Counted from the stretch's first letter, positions 35,022 to 46,756 are shown. The stretch is 64,000 bases of DNA from Lachnospiraceae bacterium (GCA_015057825.1 SVDN01000003.1:62001-126000); one strand, 5' to 3'. Translations and numbers: made by a program. The notes: generated from the letters alone by a model not told the origin.

Positions 35022-36173
35022 ATGAAAAGAAAATTTACATTTGCGGGAAAGTTAATAGCGGTTTTGCTGATTTGCTCTTGCTTTGCAACACCGATTTTGG
35101 CCGACGAAATGTCCGATAAGCAACAAGAAAAAAGCCAGCTGCAAAACGAGCTGACGGATGTTCAAAGCATAATAGGTGAGCTCGAAGCCCTAAAGAGCGA
35201 TGCGGCTGCCTATGTAAGAGAACTTGATGCAAAAGTTGCGGAAATACAAACGAATATAGATTATTACAACGCAGAGATAGGGGAAAAACAGGAAGAAATC
35301 GACGGCTTAAATGCGCAAGTTTCCAATCTCAATTCCAAACTTGAGGAACAATATGCAGCTATGAAGCTCAGAATCAAGTTTATGTATGTTAACGGTAACG
35401 ACCAAGTTTTGGATACATTTTTAGGATCCGAAAGCTTTGGTGAAATGTTAAACAAATATTCTTATCTTCAAAAGATAATGGAATATGACAGAAGTCAGAT
35501 GGATGCCATCGATGCAAATATCAAGGCAATATCAACGGCTAAAGAGCAAGTAATGGGTGAACAGGCCGAAATAGAGGCAATAAGAGAAAATCTTTTAAAT
35601 GAAGAGGCTGCGGTGCAGGCGCTTCTTGACGAAAAAAGTAACGAAATGGCAAATTATTCGAACCAAATAGGTTCTTATGAGGAACGCCAGCAAAGACTCG
35701 AAAGAGAGCTTGCGGCTGTTCAGTCAAGGATAAATGCTATAGCAAACGGCTATACCGGCGGCGGATACACAGGCGGAGCCCTAGCAATGCCGCTTGACTA
35801 CTATGTATATATCTCTACATATTACGGATGGAGAGAATGGGATCAAAGCTTCCACGCGGGTATGGACTTTGCCGTTGGATACGGAACGCCTATAAAGGCA
35901 GCGGCTTCGGGTGTTGTTGTTCATTCGGCTTGGCATGATGACGCAGGTAACTTTATCATTATCTATCATGGCAATGGTCTTTATACCGAGTATATGCATG
36001 CAAGTGTAAGATATGCTCAAGAGGGTGACTATGTTAATGTGGGAGATACCATAGCATTGGTAGGAAGTACCGGCTATTCAACCGGCCCGCATCTTCACTT
36101 CGGTGTAGTTCAAACCAGCGGTGGTTATTCCACAAGCGGACGCGTGGATCCGGCACCTTATCTCGGATTATAA
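35022..36173 (+). CDS. EnvC/PcsB-like coiled-coil M23 murein hydrolase or activator
   Basis: 383 aa. A signal peptide is followed by a long coiled coil (residues 30-240, heptads rich in Glu/Gln/Lys), a short Gly-rich hinge and an LytM/M23 domain with HAGMDFAVGYGTPIKAA and TGPHLHFGV. The zinc ligands His-Asp and HxH appear intact, so it may be an active endopeptidase rather than a pure activator. Adjacent to ftsEX, it is the expected partner of the FtsX loop. Confidence 0.9.
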   Translation: MKRKFTFAGKLIAVLLICSCFATPILADEMSDKQQEKSQLQNELTDVQSIIGELEALKSDAAAYVRELDAKVAEIQTNIDYYNAEIGEKQEEIDGLNAQVSNLNSKLEEQYAAMKLRIKFMYVNGNDQVLDTFLGSESFGEMLNKYSYLQKIMEYDRSQMDAIDANIKAISTAKEQVMGEQAEIEAIRENLLNEEAAVQALLDEKSNEMANYSNQIGSYEERQQRLERELAAVQSRINAIANGYTGGGYTGGALAMPLDYYVYISTYYGWREWDQSFHAGMDFAVGYGTPIKAAASGVVVHSAWHDDAGNFIIIYHGNGLYTEYMHASVRYAQEGDYVNVGDTIALVGSTGYSTGPHLHFGVVQTSGGYSTSGRVDPAPYLGL

Positions 36174-36180
36174 AAAATCA

Positions 36181-36206
36181 AGCCACTGCAAGCGCAGTGG
36201 CTTTTG
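36181..36206 (+). terminator. hairpin between the M23 protein and ctpA
   Basis: AGCCACTGC (36181-36189) pairs with GCAGTGGCT (36194-36202) and is followed by TTTT. It may partly terminate the ftsEX mRNA. Confidence 0.7.
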
Positions 36207-36261
36207 TGAAAATAAACAAGGCTATCATAACCGGCTTTGGGACGTATGGAAAAGAGGAACA

Positions 36262-37497
36262 ATGGAAAACAGCAAGGAATACAAAACGGAATTATCCGAA
36301 AATAACGAAGAAAACAATGAAGAAAAATCAGAAAAAATAGCGCTTTTAAAGGGTCTTTTTCTCGGAATGCTTATGATGGCCATAGGTTTTATAATCATAT
36401 TGCTGCTTATAAATTTGCATAGCAGCAATGTTGCTGCTCAAAAAGGGTATTCATCTACCGAGCTCGCACAGAGGATGGATAAAATATATAACCTGGTTGA
36501 GACTTATTATGATGGGGAATTTAGCGGAGAAGACATGGCGGATCAGGCCATAATAGGTTTTCTTGCGGGTGTGGGCGATAAATATGCAGAATACTATACA
36601 GCCGAAGAATTCGCGCAGACAATGCAAACCGCTGAAGGCGATATGTTTTACGGTATAGGCGTTGTAGGAGGAGATGATGAATCCGGTTATATATTAATAG
36701 AACAGGTTTATACGGATTCACCGGCATATAATGCGGGATTACAACGCGGTGATTATATAACGGGAATTGACGGCGAAGATGTAGCTGCAATCGGATGGAA
36801 GAAGGCTATGGAAAACTTGCACGGCGAGGAAGGAACGGAAGTAGCTGTAACTTATATGCGAAACGGTGTGGAAAATACGGTCAATATAACAAGAGGGGCG
36901 ATATCGAACCAAAGAATGCCTTTTGGAATAGTAGATGAAGAAAACAAAGTCGGTTATATTTACGTTTCGAGATTTCAAATGACAGCGGCGCAGCAGTTTA
37001 TAGATGATGTTAATCTGATGTTGGAAGACGGAATGGAAAAACTTATTATAGATTTAAGATATAACGGTGGCGGAGATGTGGATACCACATGCGTAATGCT
37101 TGATAGATTGTTAGCTGAAGGAACAATCGTTACAATGAAAGGACCGGCTTTCTTTGAACAAAAAACAAGCGATGCCGAAAATTATTTGAATATTCCGATT
37201 GTAGTGCTTGTAAACGAAAAGACCGCAAGCGCATCGGAAATATTTGCGGGAGCCTTAAAGGACTGCGGAATGGCGACGATTGTCGGAAAAACCACCTACG
37301 GAAAAGGGGTTGTTCAAAGGTTTTATAAGATGGGAGACGGTTCATATATTAAACTTACCTCTGCAAAGTATTACACTCCTAACGGAACATGCCTTGACGG
37401 TGTGGGAATCACGCCGGATTATGAGGTGGAATTTGATGCAGCTTCGGGCGTAGATGCTCAATTCGAAAAAGCCTTGGAAGTGATTAAGTCAATGTAA
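36262..37497 (+). CDS. ctpA: carboxyl-terminal processing protease (S41)
   Basis: 411 aa from the ATG at 36262 (AAGAGG upstream). Order: acidic cytoplasmic tail, one membrane helix, PDZ domain (GVVGGDDESGYILIEQVY), then S41 protease with DLRYNGGGDVDT, NEKTASASEIFAGAL (catalytic Ser) and TYGKGVVQ (catalytic Lys). It probably trims exported cell-wall or division proteins. The ftsEX-hydrolase-ctp order is common in Firmicutes. Confidence 0.92.
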   Translation: MENSKEYKTELSENNEENNEEKSEKIALLKGLFLGMLMMAIGFIIILLLINLHSSNVAAQKGYSSTELAQRMDKIYNLVETYYDGEFSGEDMADQAIIGFLAGVGDKYAEYYTAEEFAQTMQTAEGDMFYGIGVVGGDDESGYILIEQVYTDSPAYNAGLQRGDYITGIDGEDVAAIGWKKAMENLHGEEGTEVAVTYMRNGVENTVNITRGAISNQRMPFGIVDEENKVGYIYVSRFQMTAAQQFIDDVNLMLEDGMEKLIIDLRYNGGGDVDTTCVMLDRLLAEGTIVTMKGPAFFEQKTSDAENYLNIPIVVLVNEKTASASEIFAGALKDCGMATIVGKTTYGKGVVQRFYKMGDGSYIKLTSAKYYTPNGTCLDGVGITPDYEVEFDAASGVDAQFEKALEVIKSM

Positions 37498-37650
37498 TTA
37501 ACATATTAAATTTATATGATTTTTTTCAAAAAAAAGATGTAAGACAAGTTATATTTATGGTAAAATTATATTAGTATAGGTGAAGGTAAAAAAGCAAATT
37601 AATAGTAAGGGATTTGCTTGACAAATAGTGTATTTATGGGGGAAGAAGAT

Positions 37651-38478
37651 ATGACAGATGAACAACTTGCTAAAGTAGTACAAATGATTCCTTTATGGAA
37701 AATGATTATTGATGAGGATGTTACAATTACCATTCTTGCCGATGATGAAGTTAAATATGTTGACTCAGCAAAAGAGTTTAAAATGACAAACGAAGTGGGT
37801 TCACGACCACCTGCAGGAGACCCTGCATGGGAATCATTGCGTAATCATACGGAAGGCTATTATGAAATTCCGAAGGAAGTTTACGGCGTGAATATTCACG
37901 GTAAGTATATTCCGTATTTTGATGAAAACGGAGAATTTGTCTGTATTATCGCTACAGCATTTTCAATGGAACGTCAGATCGCATTGGAAACGGCAGCAGA
38001 ATCAATCACCAGCTCTTTGGAAGAAACATCCGCAACAGTGGCAACATATACGGAAGAAGTTCAAGATCTCTTTAAATCGGTTGAGGCTTTAAACAATACT
38101 ATTTCCGAAGTTGAAAACAATATGCAAAATGTGTCCGGACTTGTGGCGGAAATCAAAGGGAATGCGGCAAAATCCAAAATACTTGCGCTTAACGCATCCA
38201 TAGAGGCTGCCCGTTCCGGTGAGGCAGGCCGAGGCTTTGCCATCGTAGCCCAGGAAATGGGACGACTGGCAAGTGCAAGTAATTCAAGCTCCGAAGATAT
38301 ATCAACGGCTATTAACGGAATGTTTGATAAACTCGGAGTGGTAGTAGAGGATATCAAATCCATTGATAAAACAGTAACAAATCAAACAGAGGCAATAAAA
38401 GGAATATCGGGTGCGGTTGAAGTTATTGCCGAAGAATCACAAACCATGTTTGATTTGACATCAAGCGTGAAAAGATAA
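37651..38478 (+). CDS. soluble methyl-accepting chemotaxis-type signalling protein
   Basis: 275 aa from the ATG at 37651, with GGGGGAAG upstream. It has no membrane helix. The N-terminal 100 residues form a small sensor, probably PAS-like ([20 protein letters not shown]). The C-terminal part is a short chemoreceptor signalling helix bundle with the hairpin [20 protein letters not shown]. It would signal to CheA/CheW in the cytoplasm; no che genes are nearby. Confidence 0.85.
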   Translation: MTDEQLAKVVQMIPLWKMIIDEDVTITILADDEVKYVDSAKEFKMTNEVGSRPPAGDPAWESLRNHTEGYYEIPKEVYGVNIHGKYIPYFDENGEFVCIIATAFSMERQIALETAAESITSSLEETSATVATYTEEVQDLFKSVEALNNTISEVENNMQNVSGLVAEIKGNAAKSKILALNASIEAARSGEAGRGFAIVAQEMGRLASASNSSSEDISTAINGMFDKLGVVVEDIKSIDKTVTNQTEAIKGISGAVEVIAEESQTMFDLTSSVKR

Positions 38479-38490
38479 ATAAAGAGTAAT

Positions 38491-38522
38491 AAGCACCGCC
38501 GGAATTTCTGACGGTGCTTTTA
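38491..38522 (+). terminator. terminator after the chemoreceptor
   Basis: AAGCACCG (38491-38498) pairs with CGGTGCTT (38512-38519), then TTTA. Confidence 0.75.
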
Positions 38523-38543
38523 TATTATTTGATTGGAGTAACA

Positions 38544-39218
38544 ATGTCGGAAATGACAAAAAATATGGGCACAAAAGGGATGCTCGTATATAATCGTTTA
38601 AAAACAGACATATTGGATAATAAATATCCGCCGGGAACGGATATGGTGGAGCGAAAGCTTTGTGATATTTATGAAGTAAGTCGCTCAACCATTCGTCATG
38701 CCTTAAGTGCATTGTGCGCGGAAGGAATACTTGAAAACAAGCAAGGAAAAGGTATAGCGGTTCCGGAGTATAGGATTGAAGATATATTGGAAGTATACGA
38801 TTTGGTAGGCGTTTTGCAAGTATATGCCATAGAGACATCACTTTCAGGCTACACTTCCAATAATGATAAAAAACTAAAAGAGATAAACGAAAAAGCAAAG
38901 GAATACTTGGATAAGGGCGATTTGGCGGAGCGTATGAACTGGGATATTATGTTTCATGAGGCGATAGTGGATTTTGCTCATAACAAGCATTTGAAAATGT
39001 TGTTTGAGCTTATGGTTAATCACAAAAGACGTTTTGATGTAACCAGTTTTGACGATCCCGAACATGCAAAAGAAACTCTTGAACAGCATATAAAAATATA
39101 CGAAGCCCTGTGCAAAAGAGATGTAGAGGCTGCGGTGAAAGAAATGAACGAGCATACCGACTATATCAAGAAGTATTATATCGATAAATTAATAAACAAA
39201 AGACATAACATAAGTTAG
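38544..39218 (+). CDS. GntR-family (FCD domain) transcriptional regulator
   Basis: 224 aa from the ATG at 38544 with GGAG nine bases upstream. The N-terminal winged helix (CDIYEVSRSTIRHALSALCAEG) is followed by an all-helical FCD ligand domain with the metal-binding His pattern (MFHEAIVDFAHNKHL). Such regulators usually answer to small organic acids. The target is unknown; it stands alone before uvrB. Confidence 0.88.
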   Translation: MSEMTKNMGTKGMLVYNRLKTDILDNKYPPGTDMVERKLCDIYEVSRSTIRHALSALCAEGILENKQGKGIAVPEYRIEDILEVYDLVGVLQVYAIETSLSGYTSNNDKKLKEINEKAKEYLDKGDLAERMNWDIMFHEAIVDFAHNKHLKMLFELMVNHKRRFDVTSFDDPEHAKETLEQHIKIYEALCKRDVEAAVKEMNEHTDYIKKYYIDKLINKRHNIS

Positions 39219-39219
39219 C

Positions 39220-39247
39220 AAAAATGAAGCGAAAAGGCTTCATTTTT
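39220..39247 (+). terminator. terminator of the GntR gene
   Basis: AAAAATGAAGC (39220-39230) pairs with GCTTCATTTTT (39237-39247). Confidence 0.75.
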
Positions 39248-39325
39248 CTTTTAGAAAATTTATAGGATAGATTTTATTAAAAACATATGTTATAATTAAT
39301 GAACAAGCGTTCGAAAGGCGAAACT

Positions 39326-41317
39326 ATGGATCATTTTGAATTACATAGTGAATACAAACCTACCGGAGATCAACCTCAGGCTATTGAAAAACTGGTAAAA
39401 GGCTTCAAAGAAGGCAATCAGTTTGAAACTCTTTTGGGAGTAACGGGCTCCGGCAAAACATTTACTATGGCAAACGTTATTAAAGAACTTAATAAACCGA
39501 CCCTTGTAATGGCGCATAATAAAACTTTGGCGGCACAGCTTTACAGCGAACTTAAAGAGTTTTTTCAAAACAATGCGGTAGAGTATTTTGTGTCTTATTA
39601 TGATTATTATCAGCCGGAGGCCTATGTGCCTCAGACGGACACATATATAGAAAAAGACTCGTCAATTAACGATGAAATCGACAGACTGCGCCATTCGGCA
39701 ACGGCATCTCTTACGGAGCGAAGAGATGTTATTGTGGTGTCCAGCGTTTCATGCATTTATGGACTTGGTAGTCCCATCGACTATCAAACCATGACTGTTT
39801 CCTTAAGGCCGGGCATGGAAAAGGACAGAGACGATGTAATAAGAAATCTTATAGACATTCAATATATAAGGAATGACATGGATTTTAAACGCGGCACTTT
39901 CAGAGTACGAGGTGATGTAATAGAAATATTACCTGCGGATACGACCATGGATGCCGTAAGAATCGAATTTTTCGGAGATGAAGTGGATAGAATTACGGAA
40001 ATAGACATACTTACGGGGGAGATAAAAGCAAAGCTTGAACATGTGGTAATCTTTCCTGCTTCGCATTACGTGGTACCTCATGAACAACTTGAAAAAGCGG
40101 CTTTTGCAATTAGGGAAGAACTTAAAGAAAGAGTGGCTTATTTTAAAAGCGAAGATAAGTTTTTGGAAGCTCAAAGGATAGAGGAGCGCACAAATTTCGA
40201 TGTGGAAATGATGCTTGAAACGGGATTTTGCTCTGGAATCGAAAACTATTCCAGACACTTAACCGGTTTGGCTCCCGGCACTCCGCCATATACTTTGATA
40301 GATTATTTCCCGGATGATTTTTTGATTATAGTGGATGAATCACATATGACGATTCCGCAAATCGGAGGAATGTATGCAGGTGACAGAAGCAGAAAGACAA
40401 CCCTTGTGGATTACGGCTTTAGACTTCCGTCGGCCTTAGATAACAGACCTTTGAATTTCACGGAATTTGAATCTAAAATAGACCAAATGCTTTTTGTAAG
40501 CGCAACGCCAAACAAGTACGAGGCAGAGCATGAAATGCTTAGAGCAGAGCAGATTATCAGACCTACGGGCTTGTTGGATCCGGAAGTTACTGTAAAACCG
40601 GTTAAGGGTCAGGTGGACGATCTTATCGCCGAGATAAACGTGGAAATAGAGAAAAAACACAAGGTTTTGGTTACTACATTAACAAAGAAAATGGCGGAAG
40701 ATTTAACAAAATACATGCAGGAAACGGGAATAAAAGTCGAATATCTTCATTCGGATATCGATGCTCTACAGCGTGTGGAGATTATACGAAACATGCGACT
40801 TGATAAATTTGACGTGCTGGTGGGTATCAACCTTTTAAGAGAGGGATTGGATATACCGGAAGTATCCTTGGTAGCAATTTTGGATGCGGATAAAGAAGGT
40901 TTCTTAAGATCGGAAACATCCTTGATTCAGACTATAGGTCGTGCGGCAAGAAACTCGGAAGGCAGAGTTCTTATGTATGCCGAAATGATGACGGATTCCA
41001 TGAATAATGCAATTTCTGAGACAAACAGACGTCGTAAGATACAGTCCGAATATAATGAAGAACACGGTATTGTACCTACAACCATTAAAAAGGCTGTCAG
41101 AGATCTTATCAGTATATCAAAAGAAACAAGTTATGCTATCGATAAGATTGAAAAAGATCCGGAAAGCATGAGTATTAAAGAACTTGAAAAGACAATCAAC
41201 AAGGTGCGCAAACAAATGGAGCATTGCGCAACACAGCTTGACTTTGAGTCAGCCGCAATGTTAAGAGACCAGATGATGGAACTTAAAGAGCATCTTGCAA
41301 AGATGAAAAGCAAGTAG
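39326..41317 (+). CDS. uvrB: excinuclease ABC subunit B
   Basis: 663 aa from the ATG at 39326 with AAAGGCG upstream. GVTGSGKTF is Walker A, and [22 protein letters not shown] the beta-hairpin. Helicase motifs ([15 protein letters not shown]) and a C-terminal UVR domain ([21 protein letters not shown] region) complete it. It verifies DNA damage in nucleotide excision repair. A TG-TATAAT extended -10 (39291-39296) lies upstream. uvrA follows. Confidence 0.96.
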   Translation: MDHFELHSEYKPTGDQPQAIEKLVKGFKEGNQFETLLGVTGSGKTFTMANVIKELNKPTLVMAHNKTLAAQLYSELKEFFQNNAVEYFVSYYDYYQPEAYVPQTDTYIEKDSSINDEIDRLRHSATASLTERRDVIVVSSVSCIYGLGSPIDYQTMTVSLRPGMEKDRDDVIRNLIDIQYIRNDMDFKRGTFRVRGDVIEILPADTTMDAVRIEFFGDEVDRITEIDILTGEIKAKLEHVVIFPASHYVVPHEQLEKAAFAIREELKERVAYFKSEDKFLEAQRIEERTNFDVEMMLETGFCSGIENYSRHLTGLAPGTPPYTLIDYFPDDFLIIVDESHMTIPQIGGMYAGDRSRKTTLVDYGFRLPSALDNRPLNFTEFESKIDQMLFVSATPNKYEAEHEMLRAEQIIRPTGLLDPEVTVKPVKGQVDDLIAEINVEIEKKHKVLVTTLTKKMAEDLTKYMQETGIKVEYLHSDIDALQRVEIIRNMRLDKFDVLVGINLLREGLDIPEVSLVAILDADKEGFLRSETSLIQTIGRAARNSEGRVLMYAEMMTDSMNNAISETNRRRKIQSEYNEEHGIVPTTIKKAVRDLISISKETSYAIDKIEKDPESMSIKELEKTINKVRKQMEHCATQLDFESAAMLRDQMMELKEHLAKMKSK

Positions 41318-41400
41318 CTTTGTATATTATGCTTAGTTACAAAGGACATGTTTGTATAAGAGGGAGAAAATCATAATAAATCAATAAAAGGAGAAGCCGC

Positions 41401-41478
41401 TTGCCACTCAACGTTCAACATGGTGGCATATGCACTTTAAAGAGCAAATGCCCTGGGTGCCGCGGCATAGTGTTTTAA
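41401..41478 (+). CDS. possible 25-aa leader peptide before uvrA
   Basis: A TTG start with a strong AAAAGGAG seven bases upstream opens a 25-codon frame ([17 protein letters not shown], then PGCRGIVF). It ends in TAATG, where its stop overlaps the ATG of uvrA at 41478. The peptide has three Cys including CPGC. The uvrA start has no ribosome site of its own, so it would depend on coupling to this leader. No homologue is known to me. Confidence 0.45.
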   Translation: MPLNVQHGGICTLKSKCPGCRGIVF

Positions 41479-44327
41479 TGATGAAAAACAAAGAATTAAC
41501 CTACAAAAAATACATAAAGATTAAAGGTGCAAGGGAACATAACCTAAAGAATATTGATGTTGAAATTCCAAGAGACGAATTTGTTGTACTTACGGGACTT
41601 AGTGGTTCCGGAAAGTCATCTCTTGCTTTTGATACTATTTACGCCGAAGGACAGAGAAGATATATGGAGTCGCTGTCTTCCTATGCAAGGCAGTTCTTGG
41701 GGCAAATGGAAAAACCAAATGTAGACCATATAGAAGGGCTTTCACCTGCTATTTCCATCGATCAGAAATCAACCAACCGTAACCCGCGATCCACGGTGGG
41801 AACGGTTACGGAAGTACATGATTACTTAAGGCTTTTATATGCAAGAATTGGTATTCCTCATTGCCCGGAATGCGGCAAAGAGATTAAAAGACAGACTGTG
41901 GACCAAATGGTGGATGCCATAATGGCTTTGGAGAAGGGCAGCAAATTGCAGCTTTTGGCTCCGGTTGTTCAAGGAAAAAAAGGTCGCCATGAAAAAGTGT
42001 TGGATGCTGCTAAGCGTGCGGGATACGTAAGAGCCAGAGTGGATGGGAATCTTTACGAACTGGACGAAAAAATAGAGCTTGATAAAAACATAAAGCATGA
42101 TATTGAAATAATAGTAGACAGAATCGCCGTAAAAGAGGGAATTGAAAAACGTCTTGCGGATTCCATAGAAAGTGTAATGAAATTATCGGATGGTCTTATG
42201 ATTGTTGATGTTATAGGGGGAGAGCCCATTAATTTCAGCATGAATTTTGCTTGCCCGGACTGTGGAATCAGCATTGCGGAAATTGAGCCTCGAAGTTTTT
42301 CTTTTAACAATCCTTTTGGTGCTTGCCCTGTTTGCTCGGGTCTTGGTTATAAGATGGAATTTGATTCGGAACTTATGATTCCGGATGAGTCGCTTACTAT
42401 TAATGAAGGCGCGATTGTAGTAACGGGCTGGCAGTCGGCAAACAAAAAAGGAAGCTTTACAAATGCGGTGCTTGTGGCCCTTTGCGAAGATTACGGCTTT
42501 GACCTTGATACTCCATTTGAAAAATATCCTAAAAAAATAAGAGATATTATCCTTTACGGGACGGGGGACAAAAAACTAACCGTGCACTATCAAAGTCAGC
42601 GAGGTGCAGGAGTTTATAAGGTGGCTTTTGAAGGTTTGATTGCAAATGTTAGAAAACGCTACAGCGAGACATTCTCTCAGTCACAAAAAGAAGACTACGA
42701 AAACTATATGAGAATAAGCCCGTGCGATTCCTGTAACGGAATGAGACTTAAAAAAGAGTCGTTGGCGGTAACGGTTGCAAACAAAAACATTCATCAAGTT
42801 TCCATGATGACCGTGGAGGAGTTGAAGGATTTCTTTGAAAAAATCGATAAGAAACTTAATGCACAGCAAAAGCTTATAGGCTCGCAAATCTTAAAAGAAA
42901 TCAAAGCCCGTATGGGATTTTTGGTGGAGGTGGGGCTTAATTATTTAACGCTTTCAAGACCTACGGCAAGTTTATCTGGTGGTGAGGCTCAAAGGATAAG
43001 GCTTGCAACACAGATTGGTTCGGGCCTGGTGGGAGTTGCGTATATACTTGATGAACCGAGTATAGGTTTGCATCAGAGAGATAACGACAGACTCTTAAGC
43101 GCACTTAAGAAGTTGAAGGATTTGGGCAATACTTTAATCGTGGTAGAGCATGATGAAGACACCATGCGCTTTGCGGACCACATTATCGATATAGGTCCGG
43201 GAGCCGGAGATCACGGCGGTGAGGTTGTGGCATGCGGAACGGCCGAAGAAATAATGAAAGTCAAAGAATCGATTACAGGCCAGTATTTAAGCGGAAAACT
43301 TAAGATTCCTGTACCTGATAAACGACGAAAGCCAACGGGTTGGATAAAGGTGGTAGGCGCCCAAGAAAACAACTTGAAGAACATAGACGTTAAATTTCCT
43401 CTTGGGGTTATGACCTGTGTAACCGGTGTGTCGGGATCCGGAAAAAGTTCATTGGTAAATGAGATTTTGTATAAGTCCTTAGCTAAGAAACTCAACCGTG
43501 CCCACACAATTGCAGGCAAACATAAAAAGATAGAAGGAATAGAACAACTGGACAAAGTAATATGTATTGACCAGTCGCCGATTGGACGTACACCGCGTTC
43601 AAACCCGGCAACATATACGGGCGTTTTTGATTTAATCAGAGACTTGTTTGCATCAACGGCGGAAGCCAAGGCAAGAGGCTACGCAAAGGGACGTTTCAGT
43701 TTCAATGTAAAAGGCGGAAGATGTGAGGCCTGCGCCGGTGACGGACTTTTAAAAATTGAAATGCATTTCTTACCGGATGTATACGTAAATTGTGATGTAT
43801 GTAAGGGCAAGCGTTATAACCGCGAAACCTTGGAGGTTAAATATAAGGGAAAGAGCATTTATGATGTTTTGAACATGACTGTTGAAGAGGCGGTCAAGTT
43901 TTTCGAGAATGTACCGTCAATCAAGAGAAAGATTGAAACATTAAATGATGTAGGTTTATCTTATATTAAGCTTGGTCAACCATCCACACAGCTCTCCGGC
44001 GGTGAAGCTCAAAGAATCAAACTAGCAACGGAACTTAGCAAACGTCCGACGGGTAAAACCATTTACATTTTGGATGAACCGACTACGGGACTCCACTTTG
44101 CGGATGTGCATAAGTTGGTTGATATTTTAAGAAAGCTTTCCGATGGCGGCAATACTGTTGTGGTTATCGAACACAATCTGGATGTAATAAAGGTTGCGGA
44201 CCACATTATTGATATCGGGCCTGAAGGCGGCAATAAGGGCGGAACGGTCATTGCAGAAGGAACGCCTGAAAAGATTGCAAAATGCGAAGACAGCTATACG
44301 GGACAATTCCTTAAAAAGATGTTATAG
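41478..44327 (+). CDS. uvrA: excinuclease ABC subunit A
   Basis: 949 aa from the ATG at 41478, close to the family's usual 940-957 aa; an in-frame ATG at 41430 has poor spacing to any ribosome site. Two ABC modules (Walker [10 protein letters not shown] and GVSGSGKSS; signatures [12 protein letters not shown] and [12 protein letters not shown]) and zinc modules ([18 protein letters not shown] with CDVCKG) are complete. It scans DNA for lesions together with UvrB. Confidence 0.95.
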   Translation: MMKNKELTYKKYIKIKGAREHNLKNIDVEIPRDEFVVLTGLSGSGKSSLAFDTIYAEGQRRYMESLSSYARQFLGQMEKPNVDHIEGLSPAISIDQKSTNRNPRSTVGTVTEVHDYLRLLYARIGIPHCPECGKEIKRQTVDQMVDAIMALEKGSKLQLLAPVVQGKKGRHEKVLDAAKRAGYVRARVDGNLYELDEKIELDKNIKHDIEIIVDRIAVKEGIEKRLADSIESVMKLSDGLMIVDVIGGEPINFSMNFACPDCGISIAEIEPRSFSFNNPFGACPVCSGLGYKMEFDSELMIPDESLTINEGAIVVTGWQSANKKGSFTNAVLVALCEDYGFDLDTPFEKYPKKIRDIILYGTGDKKLTVHYQSQRGAGVYKVAFEGLIANVRKRYSETFSQSQKEDYENYMRISPCDSCNGMRLKKESLAVTVANKNIHQVSMMTVEELKDFFEKIDKKLNAQQKLIGSQILKEIKARMGFLVEVGLNYLTLSRPTASLSGGEAQRIRLATQIGSGLVGVAYILDEPSIGLHQRDNDRLLSALKKLKDLGNTLIVVEHDEDTMRFADHIIDIGPGAGDHGGEVVACGTAEEIMKVKESITGQYLSGKLKIPVPDKRRKPTGWIKVVGAQENNLKNIDVKFPLGVMTCVTGVSGSGKSSLVNEILYKSLAKKLNRAHTIAGKHKKIEGIEQLDKVICIDQSPIGRTPRSNPATYTGVFDLIRDLFASTAEAKARGYAKGRFSFNVKGGRCEACAGDGLLKIEMHFLPDVYVNCDVCKGKRYNRETLEVKYKGKSIYDVLNMTVEEAVKFFENVPSIKRKIETLNDVGLSYIKLGQPSTQLSGGEAQRIKLATELSKRPTGKTIYILDEPTTGLHFADVHKLVDILRKLSDGGNTVVVIEHNLDVIKVADHIIDIGPEGGNKGGTVIAEGTPEKIAKCEDSYTGQFLKKML

Positions 44328-44347
44328 TGCAAATAATATAAAAGTCC

Positions 44348-44439
44348 TTGATAGATTGGATAAGCTAACCTATAATATTAATGCATTTAAAGTATTGCTT
44401 TTAATGTTTGAAAAACGTGGAAATCCTTTTCAGGTTAGC
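44348..44439 (+). promoter_or_regulatory. guaA promoter with flanking inverted repeat
   Basis: TTGATA (44348-44353), 17-nt spacer, TATAAT (44371-44376). GCTAACCT (44364-44371) at the -10 region has a perfect inverted copy AGGTTAGC (44432-44439) in the leader, 60 nt downstream. The repeat could be a two-site operator or a leader hairpin. I see no known purine riboswitch core here. Confidence 0.6.
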
Positions 44440-44475
44440 AATATAAGATATATAATTTAAAAATGAGGTATAAAA

Positions 44476-46122
44476 ATGACCGGACAAGAAGAAAAAGTAA
44501 TTGTAATCGACTTCGGCGGCCAGTACAACCAGCTGGTTGCAAGACGTGTGCGTGAATGCAAGGTATATTGCGAGATATATTCATATCGTACACCGATTGA
44601 AGAAATAAAGGCAATGAATCCAAAGGGAATAATCCTTACGGGCGGACCAAACAGCTGCTATGAGGAGGGTGCTCCGACATATACAAAAGAGTTGTTTGAG
44701 CTTGGAATTCCTGTACTTGGTCTTTGCTACGGAGCACAGCTTATGAACCATATTTTGGGTGGCAAAGTTGAAAAAGCTCCCGTAAGAGAATACGGAAAAA
44801 CAAATACTTTTATTGACGGTGGAAAAGATAGTCTCTTTAAAGGAGTGGAAGAAGAAACCGTTGTTTGGATGAGTCACTTTGATTACATATCCAAACCCGC
44901 TCCGGGATTTAAAATATTGGCGCATACAGCAGACTGCCCTGTGGCAGCGGATGCAAACGAAGAAAAGAAATTATATGCTATTCAGTTCCATCCTGAAGTT
45001 TTGCATACAGTAAGAGGTAAAGACATTCTCTACAACTTTGTTCGAAATATATGCGAAACACAGGGAACATGGAAAATGGATTCCTTTGTGGAAAATACAA
45101 TAAAAGAAATAAGAAACAAGGTCGGCGACGGCAAAGTATTGCTTGCCCTTTCCGGCGGCGTTGATTCATCTGTGGCTGCGGGCCTTTTGTCACGTGCAAT
45201 CGGAAAGCAGCTTACCTGCGTATTTGTTGATCACGGACTTCTTCGTAAAGATGAAGGAAATGAAGTGGAAGCAGTCTTCGGAAAAGGTGGACAGTTTGAT
45301 TTAAACTTCATCAGAGTGAATGCACAGGAAAGATATTATGAAAAATTAAAAGGTGTAAGCGAACCGGAAAGAAAGCGTAAAATAATCGGCGAAGAGTTTA
45401 TTCGAGTATTTGAAGAAGAAGCTAAAAAAATCGGGGCTGTTGACTTCCTTGCCCAGGGAACAATTTATCCTGATGTTGTTGAATCGGGACTTGGGGGTGA
45501 ATCAGCTGTAATCAAGTCACATCACAATGTTGGCGGACTTCCTGATTTTGTTGATTTTAAAGAAATAATCGAACCGCTTCGCGATCTTTTCAAAGACGAA
45601 GTAAGAAAAGCAGGTCTTGAACTTGGAATACCTGAATACTTGGTATTCAGACAACCATTCCCGGGACCGGGTCTTGGTATCAGAATCGTTGGCGAAGTAA
45701 GCGGCGATAAAGTAAAAATCGTTCAGGAAGCAGATGCTATTTACAGAGAAGAAATAGCAAAAGCAGCCGAAGAATGGAAGAATGAAAACGGTCATGCTTT
45801 GCCAAGCGCGGGCAAAGAAGCAACGGTTGATGAAAGATTTGAACATCAATACAACAGCAATCCACCATGGATGCCGGACCAGTATTTTGCGGCACTTACA
45901 AACATGCGAAGTGTCGGCGTAATGGGTGATGAGCGTACATACGACTATGCAGTTGCACTCCGTGCGGTGCAGACAGTGGATTTCATGACAGCCGAAAGCG
46001 CGCAGATACCGTTTGAAGTACTCCAGACGGCAATGAGCAGAATTATCAACGAAGTAAAAGGCGTAAACAGAGTATTTTATGACTTGACAAGTAAGCCACC
46101 GGGAACGATTGAGATGGAGTAG
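44476..46122 (+). CDS. guaA: GMP synthase (glutamine-hydrolysing)
   Basis: 548 aa. The class I amidotransferase domain has catalytic Cys in GLCYGAQ and QFHPEV. The ATP-pyrophosphatase domain has SGGVDSS. The dimerisation domain ends in [11 protein letters not shown]. It converts XMP to GMP. It is about 30 residues longer than most because of an insert near 430-465 ([20 protein letters not shown] and onward) that I believe occurs in related Clostridia. Its 3' end is a known integration hotspot, and an integrase remnant follows. Confidence 0.95.
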   Translation: MTGQEEKVIVIDFGGQYNQLVARRVRECKVYCEIYSYRTPIEEIKAMNPKGIILTGGPNSCYEEGAPTYTKELFELGIPVLGLCYGAQLMNHILGGKVEKAPVREYGKTNTFIDGGKDSLFKGVEEETVVWMSHFDYISKPAPGFKILAHTADCPVAADANEEKKLYAIQFHPEVLHTVRGKDILYNFVRNICETQGTWKMDSFVENTIKEIRNKVGDGKVLLALSGGVDSSVAAGLLSRAIGKQLTCVFVDHGLLRKDEGNEVEAVFGKGGQFDLNFIRVNAQERYYEKLKGVSEPERKRKIIGEEFIRVFEEEAKKIGAVDFLAQGTIYPDVVESGLGGESAVIKSHHNVGGLPDFVDFKEIIEPLRDLFKDEVRKAGLELGIPEYLVFRQPFPGPGLGIRIVGEVSGDKVKIVQEADAIYREEIAKAAEEWKNENGHALPSAGKEATVDERFEHQYNSNPPWMPDQYFAALTNMRSVGVMGDERTYDYAVALRAVQTVDFMTAESAQIPFEVLQTAMSRIINEVKGVNRVFYDLTSKPPGTIEME

Positions 46123-46142
46123 ACCCGCCAAAAGGTATTATT

Positions 46143-46184
46143 GCCCGCGAACCTTTGTATTTAAAGGGCTTGCGGGCTTTTTTA
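46143..46184 (+). terminator. terminator of guaA
   Basis: GCCCGC (46143-46148) pairs with GCGGGC (46172-46177), with an inner CCTTT/AAAGG stem, followed by a T-run. Confidence 0.8.
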
Positions 46185-46300
46185 TATTTAAGTGATACGA
46201 AAATGATGAATTGTTCCAAGTGGTTTGCAGGTTGAAAAATGAGTAATCTCATTTCTGTTATATTTTGTTGATATATATTTTTGCAAAGGAGTAACAAATT

Positions 46301-46722
46301 ATGGCAGCGTATTTTAATCAGAAAACAAAGAAATGGGATGCAAATTTTTCTTACAAGGACTATGAGAATAATTCCAAAAAGGAAATGAACTTTCCGGTAC
46401 TTATCTAAAGACGATACAATCGCAACTGAGCGCTATATTTAACCATGCGGTACGATATTATGATTTAAACGGTAATCCGGTTAAAAAGGCGGGGCCAATA
46501 GGAATTGTTCGAGCGAACGAAGTGAACTATTGGACAAAGGAAGAGTATTTAAGATTTTTTATTCATATTGGATACAGCGCCTTTGAAATAGCAAAAAGAG
46601 TGGGGCATAAAAGTGAGCAGGTTACATACTATTATGCACATATGTTTCCGGGAGTGTAGGAAAACATGGCGGAGAGATTGGATGCGGAGAGAAATATATC
46701 TACCACGTGTATTATAAAATGA
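46301..46722 (+). pseudogene. decayed tyrosine recombinase (phage-type integrase)
   Basis: A good ribosome site (AAAGGAG) and ATG open an integrase-like N-terminus (MAAYFNQKTKKWDANFSYKD) that stops after 35 codons. The frame then shifts by two. From 46411, TIQSQLSAIFNHAVRYY matches the core-binding domain, and EEYLRFF jumps straight to EIAKRVGHKSEQVTYYYAHM, the end of the catalytic domain with GH and the final Tyr. The Arg/Lys/HxxR region is deleted. An in-frame TAG (46657-46659) interrupts the tail. It cannot be active. Confidence 0.75.
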
Positions 46723-46756
46723 GAGATTTCGTGATAGATCACTTTAATTACTTTTG

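Noticed and set aside
44328..44475. Purine riboswitch before guaA
   Set aside because: The conserved purine-aptamer core and loop sequences are not present.
45517..46131. 204-codon open frame antisense to guaA
   Set aside because: Shadow of a conserved gene, with no recognisable domain and no start signal.
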